Shown in pieces: positions 10,775 to 26,345 of a DNA stretch of 64,000 nucleotides. Position numbers and translations under genes: made by a program. Every line of letters starts with the position of its first letter. The first letter of the stretch is position 1. This stretch comes from Candidula unifasciata. Its lineage: Eukaryota; Mollusca; Gastropoda; Stylommatophora; Geomitridae. The notes below the pieces were generated by a model. That model ran no database searches and was not told the origin of the DNA. It saw only the letters and a list, made by a program, of their open reading frames with translations. Location: contig CAJHNH020000836.1 of NCBI GenBank assembly GCA_905116865.2, positions 1 through 64,000 of the forward strand, read 5' to 3'.

Positions 10775-11290
10775 ATTTGACTTGATTCAAGAACCGACAT
10801 CACAGCACTCTGGCATTCCCATAAGCGATCCGTCACCATCTTCAACAGCCAGCGAAAAGTTCCGATACTAATGGTGCCAGTAGATTTCTGATTAAACGTC
10901 TGACTTGCCTTTTCTCTGAGCCTCGAGCATCTCCCAGAACCTCTCGTCACCCCCAACTGCATCAACCTCACTAGACTGTGGTGATCTATCTGCTCCTCCT
11001 AATTGTACACGCTATCCCACAAGGCACTAACAACGTTTACCCTATCATGTAGCAGTATTCCACTAAGTTGTGCAGAGCCAGCCAGTCGGTCCGCCTGGTT
11101 CTTTCCCAACACACCAGACAATACTCCCCACTCGTGACCTCCGCAGCGAAGCATGCCACTCCGCACGAAGCATACCCGTTCCGATCCCCCTCAGCATGCT
11201 TTCCGAATCAGTTACAATCACGATGCGTGTGTGTGTCGTGTTCTCTAGCCGCGGAAAGCTGCAGTGTCCGCTGAGTCATAATCACGCTGA
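10775..11290 (-). mobile_element. LINE-alpha fragment: RNase H remnant and C-terminus
   Basis: The minus strand reads IVTDSESMLRGI, MLRAEWHASLRRSR, then after frameshifts DHHSLVRLMQ-GVTRGSGRCSRLRE and GTISIGTFRWLLK. It ends in a (TCAAA)-type tail at 10775-10790. The first block matches RNase H domains carried by I-clade-like non-LTR elements. Stops prevent function. Confidence 0.6.
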
Positions 11291-11330
11291 GCCGGGAATG
11301 CAGAGACTGGCCGGCAAATTTTCGCCGTCG

Positions 11331-11406
11331 AGGTAGGCGCAAGAGATTTTATCTCCACTTCCACTTACAGTAGGCGCAAGAGATTTTATCTCCACTTCCA
11401 CTTACA
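11331..11406. repeat. Perfect 37-bp tandem duplication
   Basis: Two identical copies of a unit starting GTAGGCGCAAGAG and ending CTTCCACTTACA lie head to tail. Confidence 0.9.
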
Positions 11407-11409
11407 ATG

Positions 11410-12130
11410 TGCTAAAAGCAGCTGGGCTTGTGAGGAATAAGCGTAAACGGTCACTAAAACAACTGGGTGAAACCGCAGAGAGGGTGTCGAGCTGGGTTTA
11501 GATGCAACGGAAAGTCGTGGGGGATGGACCTCGTTAAACTGGTCCGAGCCCCTAGTGGAAAAGGGCTTTTCATCTCTAAAAGCCAAAGTGCCCGATAATT
11601 GTCTGCCAGTGTCTCTCTGCCAAATGCCAATGTCTAACATCTGTCTGATAAACCAATCGTAAGCTTGTCACTCTGGTCGTAGCAGTAGTTTGGAATACTA
11701 CAGCAGCGACAATATATAACACCACATCTCATAACCCCGGTTAGTGGCGCGGTGATTTATGTCACAGGCGTGAGGGGAAGTTAAGTCCAACATGATGTGT
11801 ATAAGGAGATACTCCGTACGTCACTCGGGCGCCAGTCTTTCACTATCCTGGTTGTACGGAACCTCACGCAAGACCCCTACAGCACGTCCTCGTCGTGCGC
11901 CACGGATAATGTCTCAAATGAGCATTAACAGAGCTGTCAGGGGATCTCGGAGTTTGGCGGTCCCCAGAGGTGATGTGTCCTTGTGGCTCTCATCAGCCCG
12001 CCCCCAAACGCTTGGGTGAAAAATGTTACCAAAACACATTAGGAACATGAGTAGGGTTGACAAACATACAGCTAAAATTACAACCCTTGGTTAAAAGACT
12101 GCTGAGTAAAGAGATCATTGCTCATTGCAC
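11410..12130. other. Unassigned stretch, relatively GC-rich
   Basis: No domain, tandem repeat or terminal inverted repeat is evident. Frames up to 84 codons occur but none is recognisable. The GC content and neighbours suggest the 5' part of a LINE or LTR element, which I cannot show. Confidence 0.35.
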
Positions 12131-12131
12131 A

Positions 12132-12375
12132 TCCTCTGTTAATTCTCAGTGTCGTCGTCACCGCGCTGAGGTACAACCACAACAGCAACCATCCATAGGC
12201 TGGCCATCCCTGTACATCCTCGGTTGGCCTTCAGTGTCGTCGTCACCGCGCTGAGGTGCACCACAACAACAACCATCCATAGGCTGGCCATTCACGTACG
12301 TCCTCGGTTAACCCTCAGTGTCGTCGTCACCGCGCTGGGGTACACCACAACAGCAACCATCCATCTGATGGCTAA
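12132..12375. repeat. Tandem repeat, about 84-bp unit, three copies
   Basis: Each unit contains TCAGTGTCGTCGTCACCGCG and CAGCAACCATCCAT (one copy CAACAACCATCCAT). Units differ by several substitutions; the third ends early. An open frame across it is repeat-derived. Confidence 0.85.
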
Positions 12376-12379
12376 GCCT

Positions 12380-13085
12380 AAATGTCCGACAAAACTAGAT
12401 CATACGGATCAAAATCTGACCATCAAAATTTGCACTGAACTGAAAAAGACCGAATATCCACACACAAAGACCCCACTCGCCCGAGTGTTGGGACAAAACT
12501 GATAACGATACGCCTGATTCAGGATGTGAAATTCTGTCAGGCTAATGTACCTATCTGTGTGGTCACAAAAGTCCAAAACCCACGGGCTGCTCCCCGCTGA
12601 CTTCCAGAGGGCGCAGCACCCGTCGAGTAGGAGGTCTGATACGGTTGTGAGGTTAAGCAGGCATGTGCAGGACGTGACGATTCCTTGGGTGAGCCCAGAA
12701 TCAGAGCAATATGTGCCGGCTCTGCATGCATGGAAGCCTCCTTGGATGGCGGGGAATGCCCATGATCTGCCCCTGCCTTCCCTTGAGGGCCAACTGTTCC
12801 ACAGGGGGCTGCCCCAAAGGAGTACTCTGGGGGCAATACCTGCGGCGAAGGAGACAAAATGGACACCACACAAATTAGGCAACGTCTCGACCCACACAAA
12901 ACAATGGCCACAGTCACCCTAGAAATAGGCCTGACGTCTTCCTTCGAAGTCGGCGTACAGCTGCTCAAGAGGCAAGGAAATGAAAAACGGTTGTACACGC
13001 AAAAATCAGGTCCAGGTGAAAGCCAAAAGTCCAAGCGGACGATTAACCGGGACCTTCCACTGGAATTCACAGCCGGTGTTCGATA
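12380..13085. other. Unassigned GC-rich stretch with overlapping open frames
   Basis: Open frames exist on both strands: minus about 12537-13244, plus 12545-12922 and 12859-13086. Their proteins are low-complexity or lack recognisable domains, and the minus frame runs into repeat R1. I cannot tell coding from chance; a decayed retrotransposon ORF1 is possible. No splice-supported host exon is visible. Confidence 0.25.
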
Positions 13086-13095
13086 ATAATAATAA

Positions 13096-13650
13096 TAATA
13101 ACCCCGGTTAAAATGGGCGCTAGACAGCGGTGCTGTTCGGAGCAGAGGCAAATTGTTTGCTTCTGCCGGACGGTGGCCGATGCATTTTTGCTCCATTTGT
13201 AGACTGGAAATAGTTTCGTCGCCCAGCTTCTGAGTTGAATGCATGGCGTGAACCTGTGAGCTGCGGATTGCATTTGGAATGTTTTTTCGACTGTGACCAA
13301 CGTGGTGTGAATTGTAGATTCAGAAAATGGTGCGATGCCTGTCGTGCAATGTTGGTGGTGCCCGTATGTGATTAAAATTGATCGCGTGGGCAACTGCTGA
13401 TCTGTTGGCGACAAGTTCTGCTATCATCCATGATGAACGGCATTTCTAATGTTGGACTGTTTGTGTTAGCACTTCGGATGGCTACCGTATGCTTTAATGC
13501 GAGTGTATGCTAGATATGCTGAGACAGCAGTCTGTCATTCTTTCAACAAGGGACTGTGATAAACATTTTGGGTGTTTTTCGCTGGCACAGGAGCGGAGCA
13601 AAGATGGGGTGACCCATTTGCCATGAAGCTGAAACTAAAACTACCATAAC
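13096..13650 (+). repeat. Interspersed repeat R1, copy B (longest copy)
   Basis: About 555 bp from GGTTAAAATGGGCGCTAGAC to GAAGCTGAAACTAAAACTACC. It contains all blocks found separately in copies A, C and D. Copies of ATAACCCC flank it (about 13088-13095 and 13651-13658), consistent with a target-site duplication. It has no coding frame and no obvious tRNA boxes. Confidence 0.7.
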
Positions 13651-13779
13651 CCCTGTTGAAGTCACCACATCATCTTGTTAACAAATGATCTGTCTACTGA
13701 TAAACAGTGGACCCCTGCTTTGCTTGCTCTCATTTAAAGTTTTACTTATTATTATCTGTTGTGGTCTTCAAGATAGTCA

Positions 13780-14785
<1,006 letters not shown>

Positions 14786-15059
14786 AATCCTCAGCATTCA
14801 CCCTGAGGGTGTATTACACACAGGACACACACTGATATGTTCATATAACATCATGATAAGCATGGGTAACTCTTCATGATGTGAACATAATTTATGTCAG
14901 TTTTAAACTCCATTACATGACTGTCCACATTATTCCAACTATCTGGGCAAACCTCAAAATATGTTCTATGCACACACAAAAGATCATATGGTTAATGGGA
15001 AATAGGCCCCTTAACCATCCCATTCCAAGTCATCCAATCTTTTTCTGTCACATGCAGCA

Positions 15060-16000
15060 CACCCTAGTTTCTTCCCATCTGTTTAAATTCTGTCTCTGAT
15101 CCCAATTTTTTTTTTGGGGGGGGGGGGGGAGAAGGGGGTTTCTGCCTTTACTTCTATTCCCCGTGGGTTCTGGTTTAAAGACCTTCTAGCTTTAGTTTTC
15201 TTAGGTTGATTCAATATCTGCCCTATCCAATTTCAGCACCTTGTCTTCACTTCTTGATTCATTCGAATTTTAGTTCTCACTCGAAGCTCCACATCAGTGA
15301 TTTTACCACACATAAAAACACTGCCTGTACATTAATTTAACCCATTAACCAAGTTCCGTGAGCACTTACTGAGTCACTGTGAATTTACATGCTCTAGATT
15401 AAACATCTAAAAGCAAAAATGACAGATTTCAGCTAAACACAGCTTTATATTCCTGGTGTGAAGTCACAGTCTCTCCCATCACATGTTTACTACCGTTGTA
15501 AACTCATGAGATTCCCTTTTTAGTAATACAAAAACCAAGATAATTTCTCCTGTTAAAGCGTAACTAATCAAGCAACTTGCCAGGTTGGACAACCACAGCT
15601 CACATCTGCTGCAATTACATGTTTTCAGTCTTTCTGTTTATTACCCATGTTTTACATTCATAAAACAATAAAGATTCTACAAAGCACATTAACAATCTAT
15701 TTCTCAATATAATCAACACATTTTTAGCAGTAAGCTTCTCATCTTGCAAGTGATACATGTTCTAATAACTGCGAGGCTTTTGGTGTCAAAGGTCAGGACT
15801 GTTCCAAGACAGTTGTACAGATTCTTGTCCTAACCTTACAAGGCATCACACCAAAATTGGTCAGATCATGAAAAGATGGTGATTGTGGTGGTAGCTTGTG
15901 ACAATGTGAAAGTTGGAAGGGAAGAGAAGCAGACGGAGACCAAGAAGCTGCAAGAAATAAACATTTTACTAAGAGTACAAGACTTTTCATTAACCAACAT
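15060..16000. repeat. Segmental repeat, copy 1 (partner 21025-22012)
   Basis: Collinear with 21025-22012, from the block AGTTTCTTCCCATCTGTTTA through a poly(T)/poly(G) junction to GGAAGGGAAGAGAAGCAGA. It lies upstream of psi-ZNF-1, and its partner lies beyond the gypsy LTR, as expected for tandem duplicates of one dead ZNF locus. No gene is evident; a 100-codon minus frame at 15793-16092 is conserved only as repeat. Confidence 0.75.
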
Positions 16001-16159
16001 AGAACAGGCGTCATTCGTTTTACACTTGTGGAGCTTTTAAGGAGGAAATTGGAGCACCTATGGATCGTGCCATCTCCAGTCCGTAATTGCACTGTAGCAA
16101 GGGGACATAACTCCGACTAGCCGGCCGTCGATGTTTGTCTACCGGCCGAAGTTGAAAGG

Positions 16160-16400
16160 AGAGCCGGTTACAATCTGGTTAACAGTCGTCTTGTTTTTCC
16201 TCTGAGTGTAGTGAGCCGACCAGACCCTCTGGTTACACCAAGGTGCCTCATTTTCTCTAGACCAAAAAAATTTTCTTTCTCTACTGATTCCGTTGCTTGT
16301 TCCCAAAGGGCCTTGACCGCATCTGCCTTGTCGTGTACCAATTCACCTCCCAGTGGTGCAGATTCAGCCAGTCTGTCTGTCTGTTCATTACCCACTATGC
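16160..16400 (-). mobile_element. LINE-alpha fragment (RNase H C-terminal end)
   Basis: A 75-codon minus frame reads GNEQTDRLAESAPLGGEL, DAVKALWEQ, then RHLGVTRGSGRLTTLRGK. The GNE-ADRLA block is the conserved C-terminal motif of RNase H in I-clade-like LINEs. The RNase H catalytic part is missing. Confidence 0.6.
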
Positions 16401-16404
16401 TGGC

Positions 16405-16510
16405 ATAGCCTGGAGTAAAGATTAATAGAGGAGTATGTGCCTGGCAAGAGGAAGACCAAAGAGAAGATGGGTGCAGGATGTGGCGGATAATATTTTGATG
16501 TAACTGAAGG
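16405..16510 (+). mobile_element. LINE-gamma C-terminal fragment
   Basis: A short plus-strand match, in broken frame, to the EGYMPGKRGRGRPRRRWVQD block found intact at 37044-37299 and decayed at 32262-32450. Confidence 0.45.
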
Positions 16511-16514
16511 AAGA

Positions 16515-17110
16515 GAAGAACAAAAAGTCACCAGACATTAGTAGAGAAACACTTCTGATGTTAAGCCACTTGTTGTGCTAGCTCCTCCACAGAGTTACTG
16601 CATGAACCGAACATCCACCCTTTTGTGAATTTCATGCCACTATACTTTGGCTAGTTAGCAGTCTATAACTAGGATGTCTCTGTGCTGGAACCCACAGGAA
16701 GCATAGAAATAAAGGCAGAAAAAAAACACATGGAGAAGGGAACTAGAGAGTGAAATTTAAAAATGGGGACGACATGGGGCGAGCTCCAGGGGATGGCGAA
16801 GAAAGGAGAGAATGACTTAGTGTGATTTGGCTGAGGGCCTAGGATCCATTAGGGGCTATTAGGCAGAAGAAGAAGAAGTTAGTAGTCTATCTAGAGCTTT
16901 ATGAGAGTAGTTCAGTCAACTACAATCTCATTGGGTTATTTCAACATTTCAGGATAGGAGTCAGAACTGGAGATCTTTATTTTTAGCATACACGTGTTTC
17001 ATAGTTCTTGTGTAAATATAAAATATGTGACATAAAATAATTACATACAAACGCAAAATGTTCATCTCTTTTAATATTTGTTTCCATAAAATCCTCAAAC
17101 ATAAACATAA
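16515..17110. repeat. ZNF-C downstream repeat, copy in psi-ZNF-2
   Basis: Collinear with 34795-35385. In both loci it precedes (in plus coordinates) a C2H2 array on the minus strand, so it is the 3' flank of the ancestral gene. In ZNF-C this flank has been pushed 2.4 kb away by LINE insertions. Confidence 0.65.
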
Positions 17111-17189
17111 AACAATATTTAAATGGTACCCGCTTGAACTAAGGAAGTATGACAAACATAACATTTGTGCAATTTCACTCACTGTTCTT

Positions 17190-17861
17190 TCTCTTGTGAC
17201 GTTTTAATGGCCAGCTTTGGCAGATGATGTACCAGAAACATCACGTTAGTAAGGTGATAAGGTTTCTCTCATGTATATCTCTTTCGTAACATTTCAGATA
17301 GCAATTCTAAGTAGGTTAGCAAACATCACATTTCAACAGTTTCTCTCCTTTTTGTAATATTATGTAATATTTCATGTTACTAGCTGGATTGACGTAGCAC
17401 TACAAACATCACATCTGTAAGGTTTTTTGTGTGTGTGCTCTCATGTGATATTTTAAATAGACAGCTTCAATAAAAGAAGCAACACGGTCATCACATTTGT
17501 AAGTTTTCTCTCCTGTGATCTTTTAGATATTTTGTTAAGTAAAAGAAGCATTGTAAACATAATATTTGTAAGGTTTTTCTCCGGCATGTGTTCTTTGATG
17601 ACGGGTCAATCCTAGAAAAACATGCATTTCAAAAATCACATGTGTAAGGTTTTCCCCCTGTATGTGGTGTTCTCTTGGGATTTTTAAGATCATTATTCTG
17701 AGTAAAAGAAGCACTGCAAACATCACACTTGAAAGGTTTCTCCCCTGTAAGTGTTCTTTTGTGTGCGCTCAGGCTGCCAGTCTGAAAAAACATGCTCCAC
17801 AAACATCACATTAATAAAGTTTCTCCCCTGTGTGTGTTCTCTTGTGTGTGCTCAGGTTGCC
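17190..17861 (-). pseudogene. psi-ZNF-2: 3' end of a ZNF-C-like array, cut by gypsy
   Basis: About seven decayed fingers on the minus strand align in order with 37745-38400 of ZNF-C. Stops, a duplicated GGT and missing finger parts make it non-coding. It ends abruptly at 17861, inside a finger linker, where the gypsy remnant starts. Confidence 0.75.
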
Positions 17862-19631
17862 AGAACCGGAAGACGAAGGAACGATGTCTTGAGGTTGGAA
17901 ATAGGGTTCTTTTGCTGCTACCCTCAGGGAAGTCTAAGTTAGAATTAGCTTGGGGAGGCCCTTATACGGTGGTAGAAAAGAAATCCAGGATCCATTATAA
18001 GATCAACATTAAAGGTAAGTCAAAGGTCTATCACATTAATCTCCTCCGGAAGTACAACGAGAGAGAGGTAAGTGACACACCGACCCTCTTGACACTTTCT
18101 GTAGCAATGGGATGGAAGGTGGAGAAGCCACAGCTGTGGAATATCCTCTTCATCCCAGGGAGACCTATAAAGATGTTGAGGTTAACCCATCTCTCTCTGT
18201 CTCCCAGAGACAAGCTATAGAGCAACTCTTGTCAGAGTACAACTCTGTCCTGACAGAGAAGCCAGGGCGCACTTCGTTAATGGAGTATGATATGACATTG
18301 GTTACTGATGAGCCTATTCGTCAACGCCCTTTTCAGACCCCTTTCTCTAAAGAGGAAGCAGTGAGAAAGGAGATCGAATAACTACTTAAGGAAGGTGTGA
18401 TTTCACCCTCAGAGTCCCCTTACAGTGCTAATGTTGTTCTCTTGAAGAAACCTTCAGGTGAGCATCGTCTGTGCATAGACTACAGACAATTGAACAGGCT
18501 GACGGAATTTCTTCCGGAGCCCCTTCCTGATCAGAGTCATCTGTTTGCCCGGCTCAATAAGGTCAAGTTTTTTCCAAAATTGACCTGAGCAAAGGATATT
18601 ATCAGATCCCTGTCCGGAAGGAGGTGCATAAATATTTCGCTTTTAGCACCTCAGATGCCCATTTTGAATTTAACGTCCTTCCTTTTGGAACTTCCAATGC
18701 TCCGAGGGCCTTCACCAGAATGATGAGACTGCTTTTAAATTCTTTGGGGGACCCCTCTATCTCCAATTTTATGGATGAAATTCTGGTGGCGTCCGAGACC
18801 TTCGAGAAGCACATAGTCTCGTTGCGAAAACTCTTACAGAGATTGAGAGAAACGGGTCTTACCAAGTGTAAACTAGCTTGGCGGGACTTGGAATTCTTGG
18901 GGCACACGGTTTCTGAAGGAACCATTAGCCCAAAACCCAAAAACATTGAGAAGCTTAAGAAAGCTCCTAGACCTGCAACGAAGAAGGAAGTATGTTTCTT
19001 TGTATTCCTGTGCGGATATTATCAAAAGTTCATTCAGAACTTCAATTCTAAAGCGGCACCTTTAACAGATGCCACCAAAAAAGACCATACTGAGAAGGTA
19101 TGTTGGACCCCTGAGTGTGAAGACGCCTACAGCACTCTGAAAGAGAAGTTGACGTCATCACAAGTGCTGCAACTTTCGGACTTGTCTAAGCCCTTTGTTT
19201 TGCGCACTGATGCTAGTGGTGTAGGAATTGGGGCCACACTCCTTCAGACAGGATTACAGGATTCTAAGACTCTCTTTCCTGTGGCATATGCCAGCAGGAA
19301 GCTCAACCAGGCTGAACGACGTTACTCCTGCATTGAGCGAGAGTGCCTTGCTTTGGTTTGTAGCGTACAGCGGTTCCAGCCTTATTTATATGGTGTACAA
19401 TTCACAGTACAGACTGACCACCAACCTCTCGTGTTCTTGGCATCTTCCACCCATTTGAATCCAAGACTGATGAGGTGGTCTTCGCTACTGCAACCCTATT
19501 CGTTTACCGTGGAATATATTCCTGGTAATCAGAATGTAGGAGCAGATTTCTTGAGCCGTCACCCCTTGTCTGATAATTCACAGACTGAAGGTCATGAGCA
19601 GGCTGAAAGTGGTGAGTCCATAGATGTGTAG
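17862..19631 (+). mobile_element. Ty3/gypsy-type polyprotein remnant with INT-RT-RNase H order
   Basis: Three broken plus frames read in order: an integrase C-terminal domain (about 17862-18060; LLLLPSGKSKLELAWGGPY, then YHINLLRKYNE), the RT N-terminal region (18112-18590; YSANVVLLKKPSGEHRLCID), and RT core plus RNase H (18624-19631; FNVLPFGTSNAPRAF, FLGHTVS, VLRTDASGVGIGATL, TDHQPL, GADFLSRHP). Breaks are a frameshift between INT and RT, a TAA at 18379-18381 and a +1 frameshift in a T-run near 18565. The RT active-site box reads FMDE instead of the usual Y-x-D-D, so the second aspartate is lost. INT before RT is unlike ordinary gypsy and is the order described for Gmr1-like elements. The gag, protease and N-terminal INT parts are absent. 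Confidence 0.85.
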
Positions 19632-19688
19632 GTGGTTTATCATTGTTCATTCGCGTAGTACGCTCTTCCTTTGGGGGGGGGGGGGTAC

Positions 19689-21023
19689 TGTCAAGGAATG
19701 AACAGCCACTACACATAGTAGACGAGTCAGGACCTGATATCACCCGCGCTCGGAAAAATGTCAAACTTAGACCCGTCCGGAAAGGTATATAGTCCCTTAT
19801 ATTGATCTATATCTTTATCTGGTAAAATAGTAATTTCTGGACCCTCTAGTTGCTTTGAAATATCGTCATTTTCAAACTTGCAACTGTAGAGTGCCGATTT
19901 CTGGGGTTTTATTTGAAAATTCCTGGAAACCGGTTTACTCCTTGCTCATGTATACAAGGGACTTCTTTTCTACTGATGCCAAGCGTAGTTTGAAGTGGGC
20001 ATTCTTCTGCCTGCCTTCCCATAAAACAGATGTGTTCAACGGGGCCTCGTAAATCTATTCTTTGAGGAGGCAGAATTTAGTGTCTAGGACATTTCCTAAG
20101 CTTGGGATGATATCTCCTTGGAAGCCAGGCAGTGAATCAGCAGTCCACAAAGCCACTTACAAAGAAGTCACCTATGTCTAAGCCAGTGGTGGGCATCAGA
20201 TGTTGAACCTAACTGTGGTCATCAAGAAATGAAATCCTCCAGTTGGTCTACAGACAACATTATGGGTGTTGTACCTCAACCATCATTTATCCGGCAGATT
20301 GTTTGTGCCTCAAGTGTTTGACTTGAAATTCCTCTCCAGGAGCTTGGGTGTATCTCCAGTGCTCGAGTGTCTAGTGTGGGACTGTCTTGAACCTAACAAC
20401 AGAGTGATTGAACATCCAGCCAGTTCCAGAAAACAAATATTCAGATAAGTGCGGACACTCATGGGTTTATTGTCAGGCTCCACTATTAAATGTCTATAAT
20501 GAATATAGTGATGAAGACGGCAGACTTTGGAACATTCATACACGTTCAGTCAGGTCTTGCTCGATTTAAGTTTTGGTTCTTCATATCACTCTGACATCTT
20601 GAAGTTCTTTGCTGATTCTGATATAATATATGTGTAGATAAATTGTACTTATTACATACATTCATTTTCATGGCTGACTTAGGTGTCCCTGTTTCACCTT
20701 TCTAACTGTTTAGCATTGATAGGTGTGTGAGTAATAAGTGTTATATGTGTTAATATGGTTATGATAGCAGACTATCATAACCTGGGGGCTATCTTTTTAT
20801 AGTAGTGGGGACGTCCAGCCAAGTGTGCGTAAGAATATTATATTTATGTATATATATATTTTTTAGTGCCAAAACTTGAGTTGCCCTACTCCAGAAATAA
20901 GTTGAGCGTATATTGGCCACGGGGCATCCCTTAGCCAATGACTCAACAAAATTATTTCTGAGTGTTGTTGGTTCTTAAGGAGAAATCCTTAAATCAGGCA
21001 CGTGACAGGAGTGATATGTGACA
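19689..21023 (+). repeat. 3' long terminal repeat of the gypsy remnant
   Basis: A 13-base G run at 19673-19685 (polypurine tract) precedes a TGTCAAGG start. The right edge is a TGACA end at 21007 or 21023; beyond it sequence matches the 15060 repeat. That gives an LTR of about 1.32-1.34 kb with TGTCA...TGACA termini. No second LTR is in the window, so the boundary rests on motif and flank only. Confidence 0.6.
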
Positions 21024-21024
21024 A

Positions 21025-21072
21025 CACCTTAGTTTCTTCCCATCTGTTTAAATTCCATCTCTGGCTCCCTCC

Positions 21073-21105
<33 letters not shown>

Positions 21106-22012
21106 GGTGCCTTAACTTCTATTCCCTGTGGGTTCTGGTTTAAAGACCTTTTAGCTATAGTTTTCTTAGGTGGATTCAAAATCTGCCCTGTCCAATTTCA
21201 GCACCTTGTCATCACTTCTTGATTCATTGGAATTTTAGTTCTCTCTCAAAGCTCCACATCAGTGATTTTACCACACTTAAAAACACTGCCTGTACATTAA
21301 TTTAACCCACTAACCAAGTTCCATGAGCACTTACTGGCTCACTGTGGGTTTACATGCTCTAGATTAAACATCTGAAAGCAAAAATGACAGATTTCAGCTG
21401 AACACAGCTTTATATCCCTGGTGTGAAGTCACTCTCCCATCTCATGTTTACCACCGTTGTTAACTTATGAGATTCCGTTTTTACATGTTATACCCATCTG
21501 TAGCCACCTGTGCTTTTTTTGCAAATTAGACCCATCGTTATAAGCTAAGTGTAAATTGAGAAATTATTTGGTTATAAATAAAAAAAAAAAAAAGATAATT
21601 TCTCCTGTTGAAATGTAATGAATCAAGCAACTTGTCAGGTTGGACAACCACAGCTCACATCTGCTGCAATTATATGTTTTCAGTCTTTCTGTTTATTACC
21701 CATGTATAACATTCATAAAAGAATAAAGATTCTATAAAGCACATTAACAATATATTTCTCATATAATCAACACATTTTTAGCAGTAAGCTTCTCATCTTG
21801 CAAGTGATACATGTTCTAATATCTGTGAGGCTTCTGGTGTCAAAGGTCAGGACAGTTCCAAAACAGTTGTACAGATTCTTGTCTTAACCTTACAAGGCAT
21901 CACACCAAAATTGGTCAGATCATGAAAATATGGTGATTGTGGTGGTAGCTTGTGACAATGTGGAAGTTGGAAGGGAAGAGAAGCAGAGGGAGACCAAGAG
22001 ACAAGAAGCTGG
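21025..22012. repeat. Segmental repeat, copy 2 (partner 15060-16000)
   Basis: Collinear with 15060-16000, with an extra 110-bp segment (about 21485-21595) and a longer poly(G) run at 21085-21104. It starts at the gypsy LTR edge, so the LTR marks the junction with psi-ZNF-2. Confidence 0.75.
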
Positions 22013-22258
22013 ACAGTTTGGCATGAAAGAACATCTGTATCAAAGATAACTGATAGTAAACACGGACTGAAATTAACCACCCAATCATTATCAATCCTTT
22101 TTGTTAGACATTGCAAATGTCTGCCTGCATATGTTTGGATTATATTTTTGTTGTTTTACATGGAAAAATTCTAAAAATGAAACGAGCGGCTGATGAACCA
22201 AGATCTAGGCTTTTCACAGTCCAACAGGTGATCGTTACTTTGGTTTATTCAGACTCTG

Positions 22259-22553
<295 letters not shown>

Positions 22554-22589
22554 CTGTGATAATTTCATAAAGAATACGTTCAAAATTTA

Positions 22590-25562
<2,973 letters not shown>

Positions 25563-25563
<1 letters not shown>

Positions 25564-25603
25564 CTGAAACACACCACAGTAAAATTTTCATTAATAACTT
25601 CAT
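25563..25603 (-). promoter_or_regulatory. 3' splice site of the large ZNF-B exon
   Basis: The minus strand reads TTACTGTGGTGTGTTTCAG then the exon. The same boundary appears in ZNF-A, ZNF-C (CATGTTTCAG) and ZNF-D (TATGTTTCAG). Protein similarity between B, C and D begins exactly after it. The in-frame ATG at 25603 is therefore probably intronic. Confidence 0.7.
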
Positions 25604-25869
25604 GGATGTACCAGAAACTGGAGATTATTGGCTTTAAAGTTACTAGTCACCTCTATGTCAAGCAGTAGTACTTTTTTGATACAGTGAAACAAGCAGATTT
25701 TTACATAACAGAAAAAAGGACCACTCACCCCCCCCCCCCCCCCCCCCTCAACACCTTGACAAGTGAGTCTATCGCACATTCATTTTTCTTGGACTAGTGC
25801 ATACAATTCAGAGATCCATTTAAAAAATAAAAAAGATTTCAACATAAAAGGAATGTACACACACAGACT

Positions 25870-26345
25870 GGCACCCAAATGCACAAATTTTAGAAAATGA
25901 AGAATATTCTTTGCAATTTTTTTTTGTCATTTAAAAAAAAAAAAAACTCATACCCGCCCATCCCGCACCCCTACACACACAAGGAGAATTCATAAAACTT
26001 ACATAAATTATATCCTGCTGTATGAAAGTGAATCAAGGACAGTTGGTCAATTAGTGAGAGGAGAAAAAAATACTGGAAGCTGCAGAGATATGGTTTTATA
26101 GATGAATGATGAGAATACCCTGGACAAATAAAAACAAGTAATGATGATGTCTTGAAAAAATGGGTCTCAAGAAGAGAACTGACTGCCCACATCAGAAGCA
26201 GACAATCTACATTCTTTGGACATGTCATGAGAAGGAGAAAACAGGAGTACATGATGACTTGGAGGATCTCTGTGTTAGAGGTGTAAGAAAGTACATGAAA
26301 CAGAAGGCTCTGGATAGACATGACTACCAACAACACATGGCATGG
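25870..26345 (+). mobile_element. LINE 3' fragment in the ZNF-B intron
   Basis: Paralogous to 560-1085, with a 60-bp internal deletion (the TTGAGCTGAAGAGAGG block is missing). Decayed RT C-terminal frame (FGHVMRR block). Confidence 0.6.

Noticed and set aside
12537..13244. 235-codon minus frame as a host gene
   Set aside because: It runs into repeat R1, has no recognisable domain or splice context, and overlaps competing frames.
17762..17942. Extra ZNF exon on the plus strand
   Set aside because: It is antisense to psi-ZNF-2 and then crosses into the gypsy remnant.
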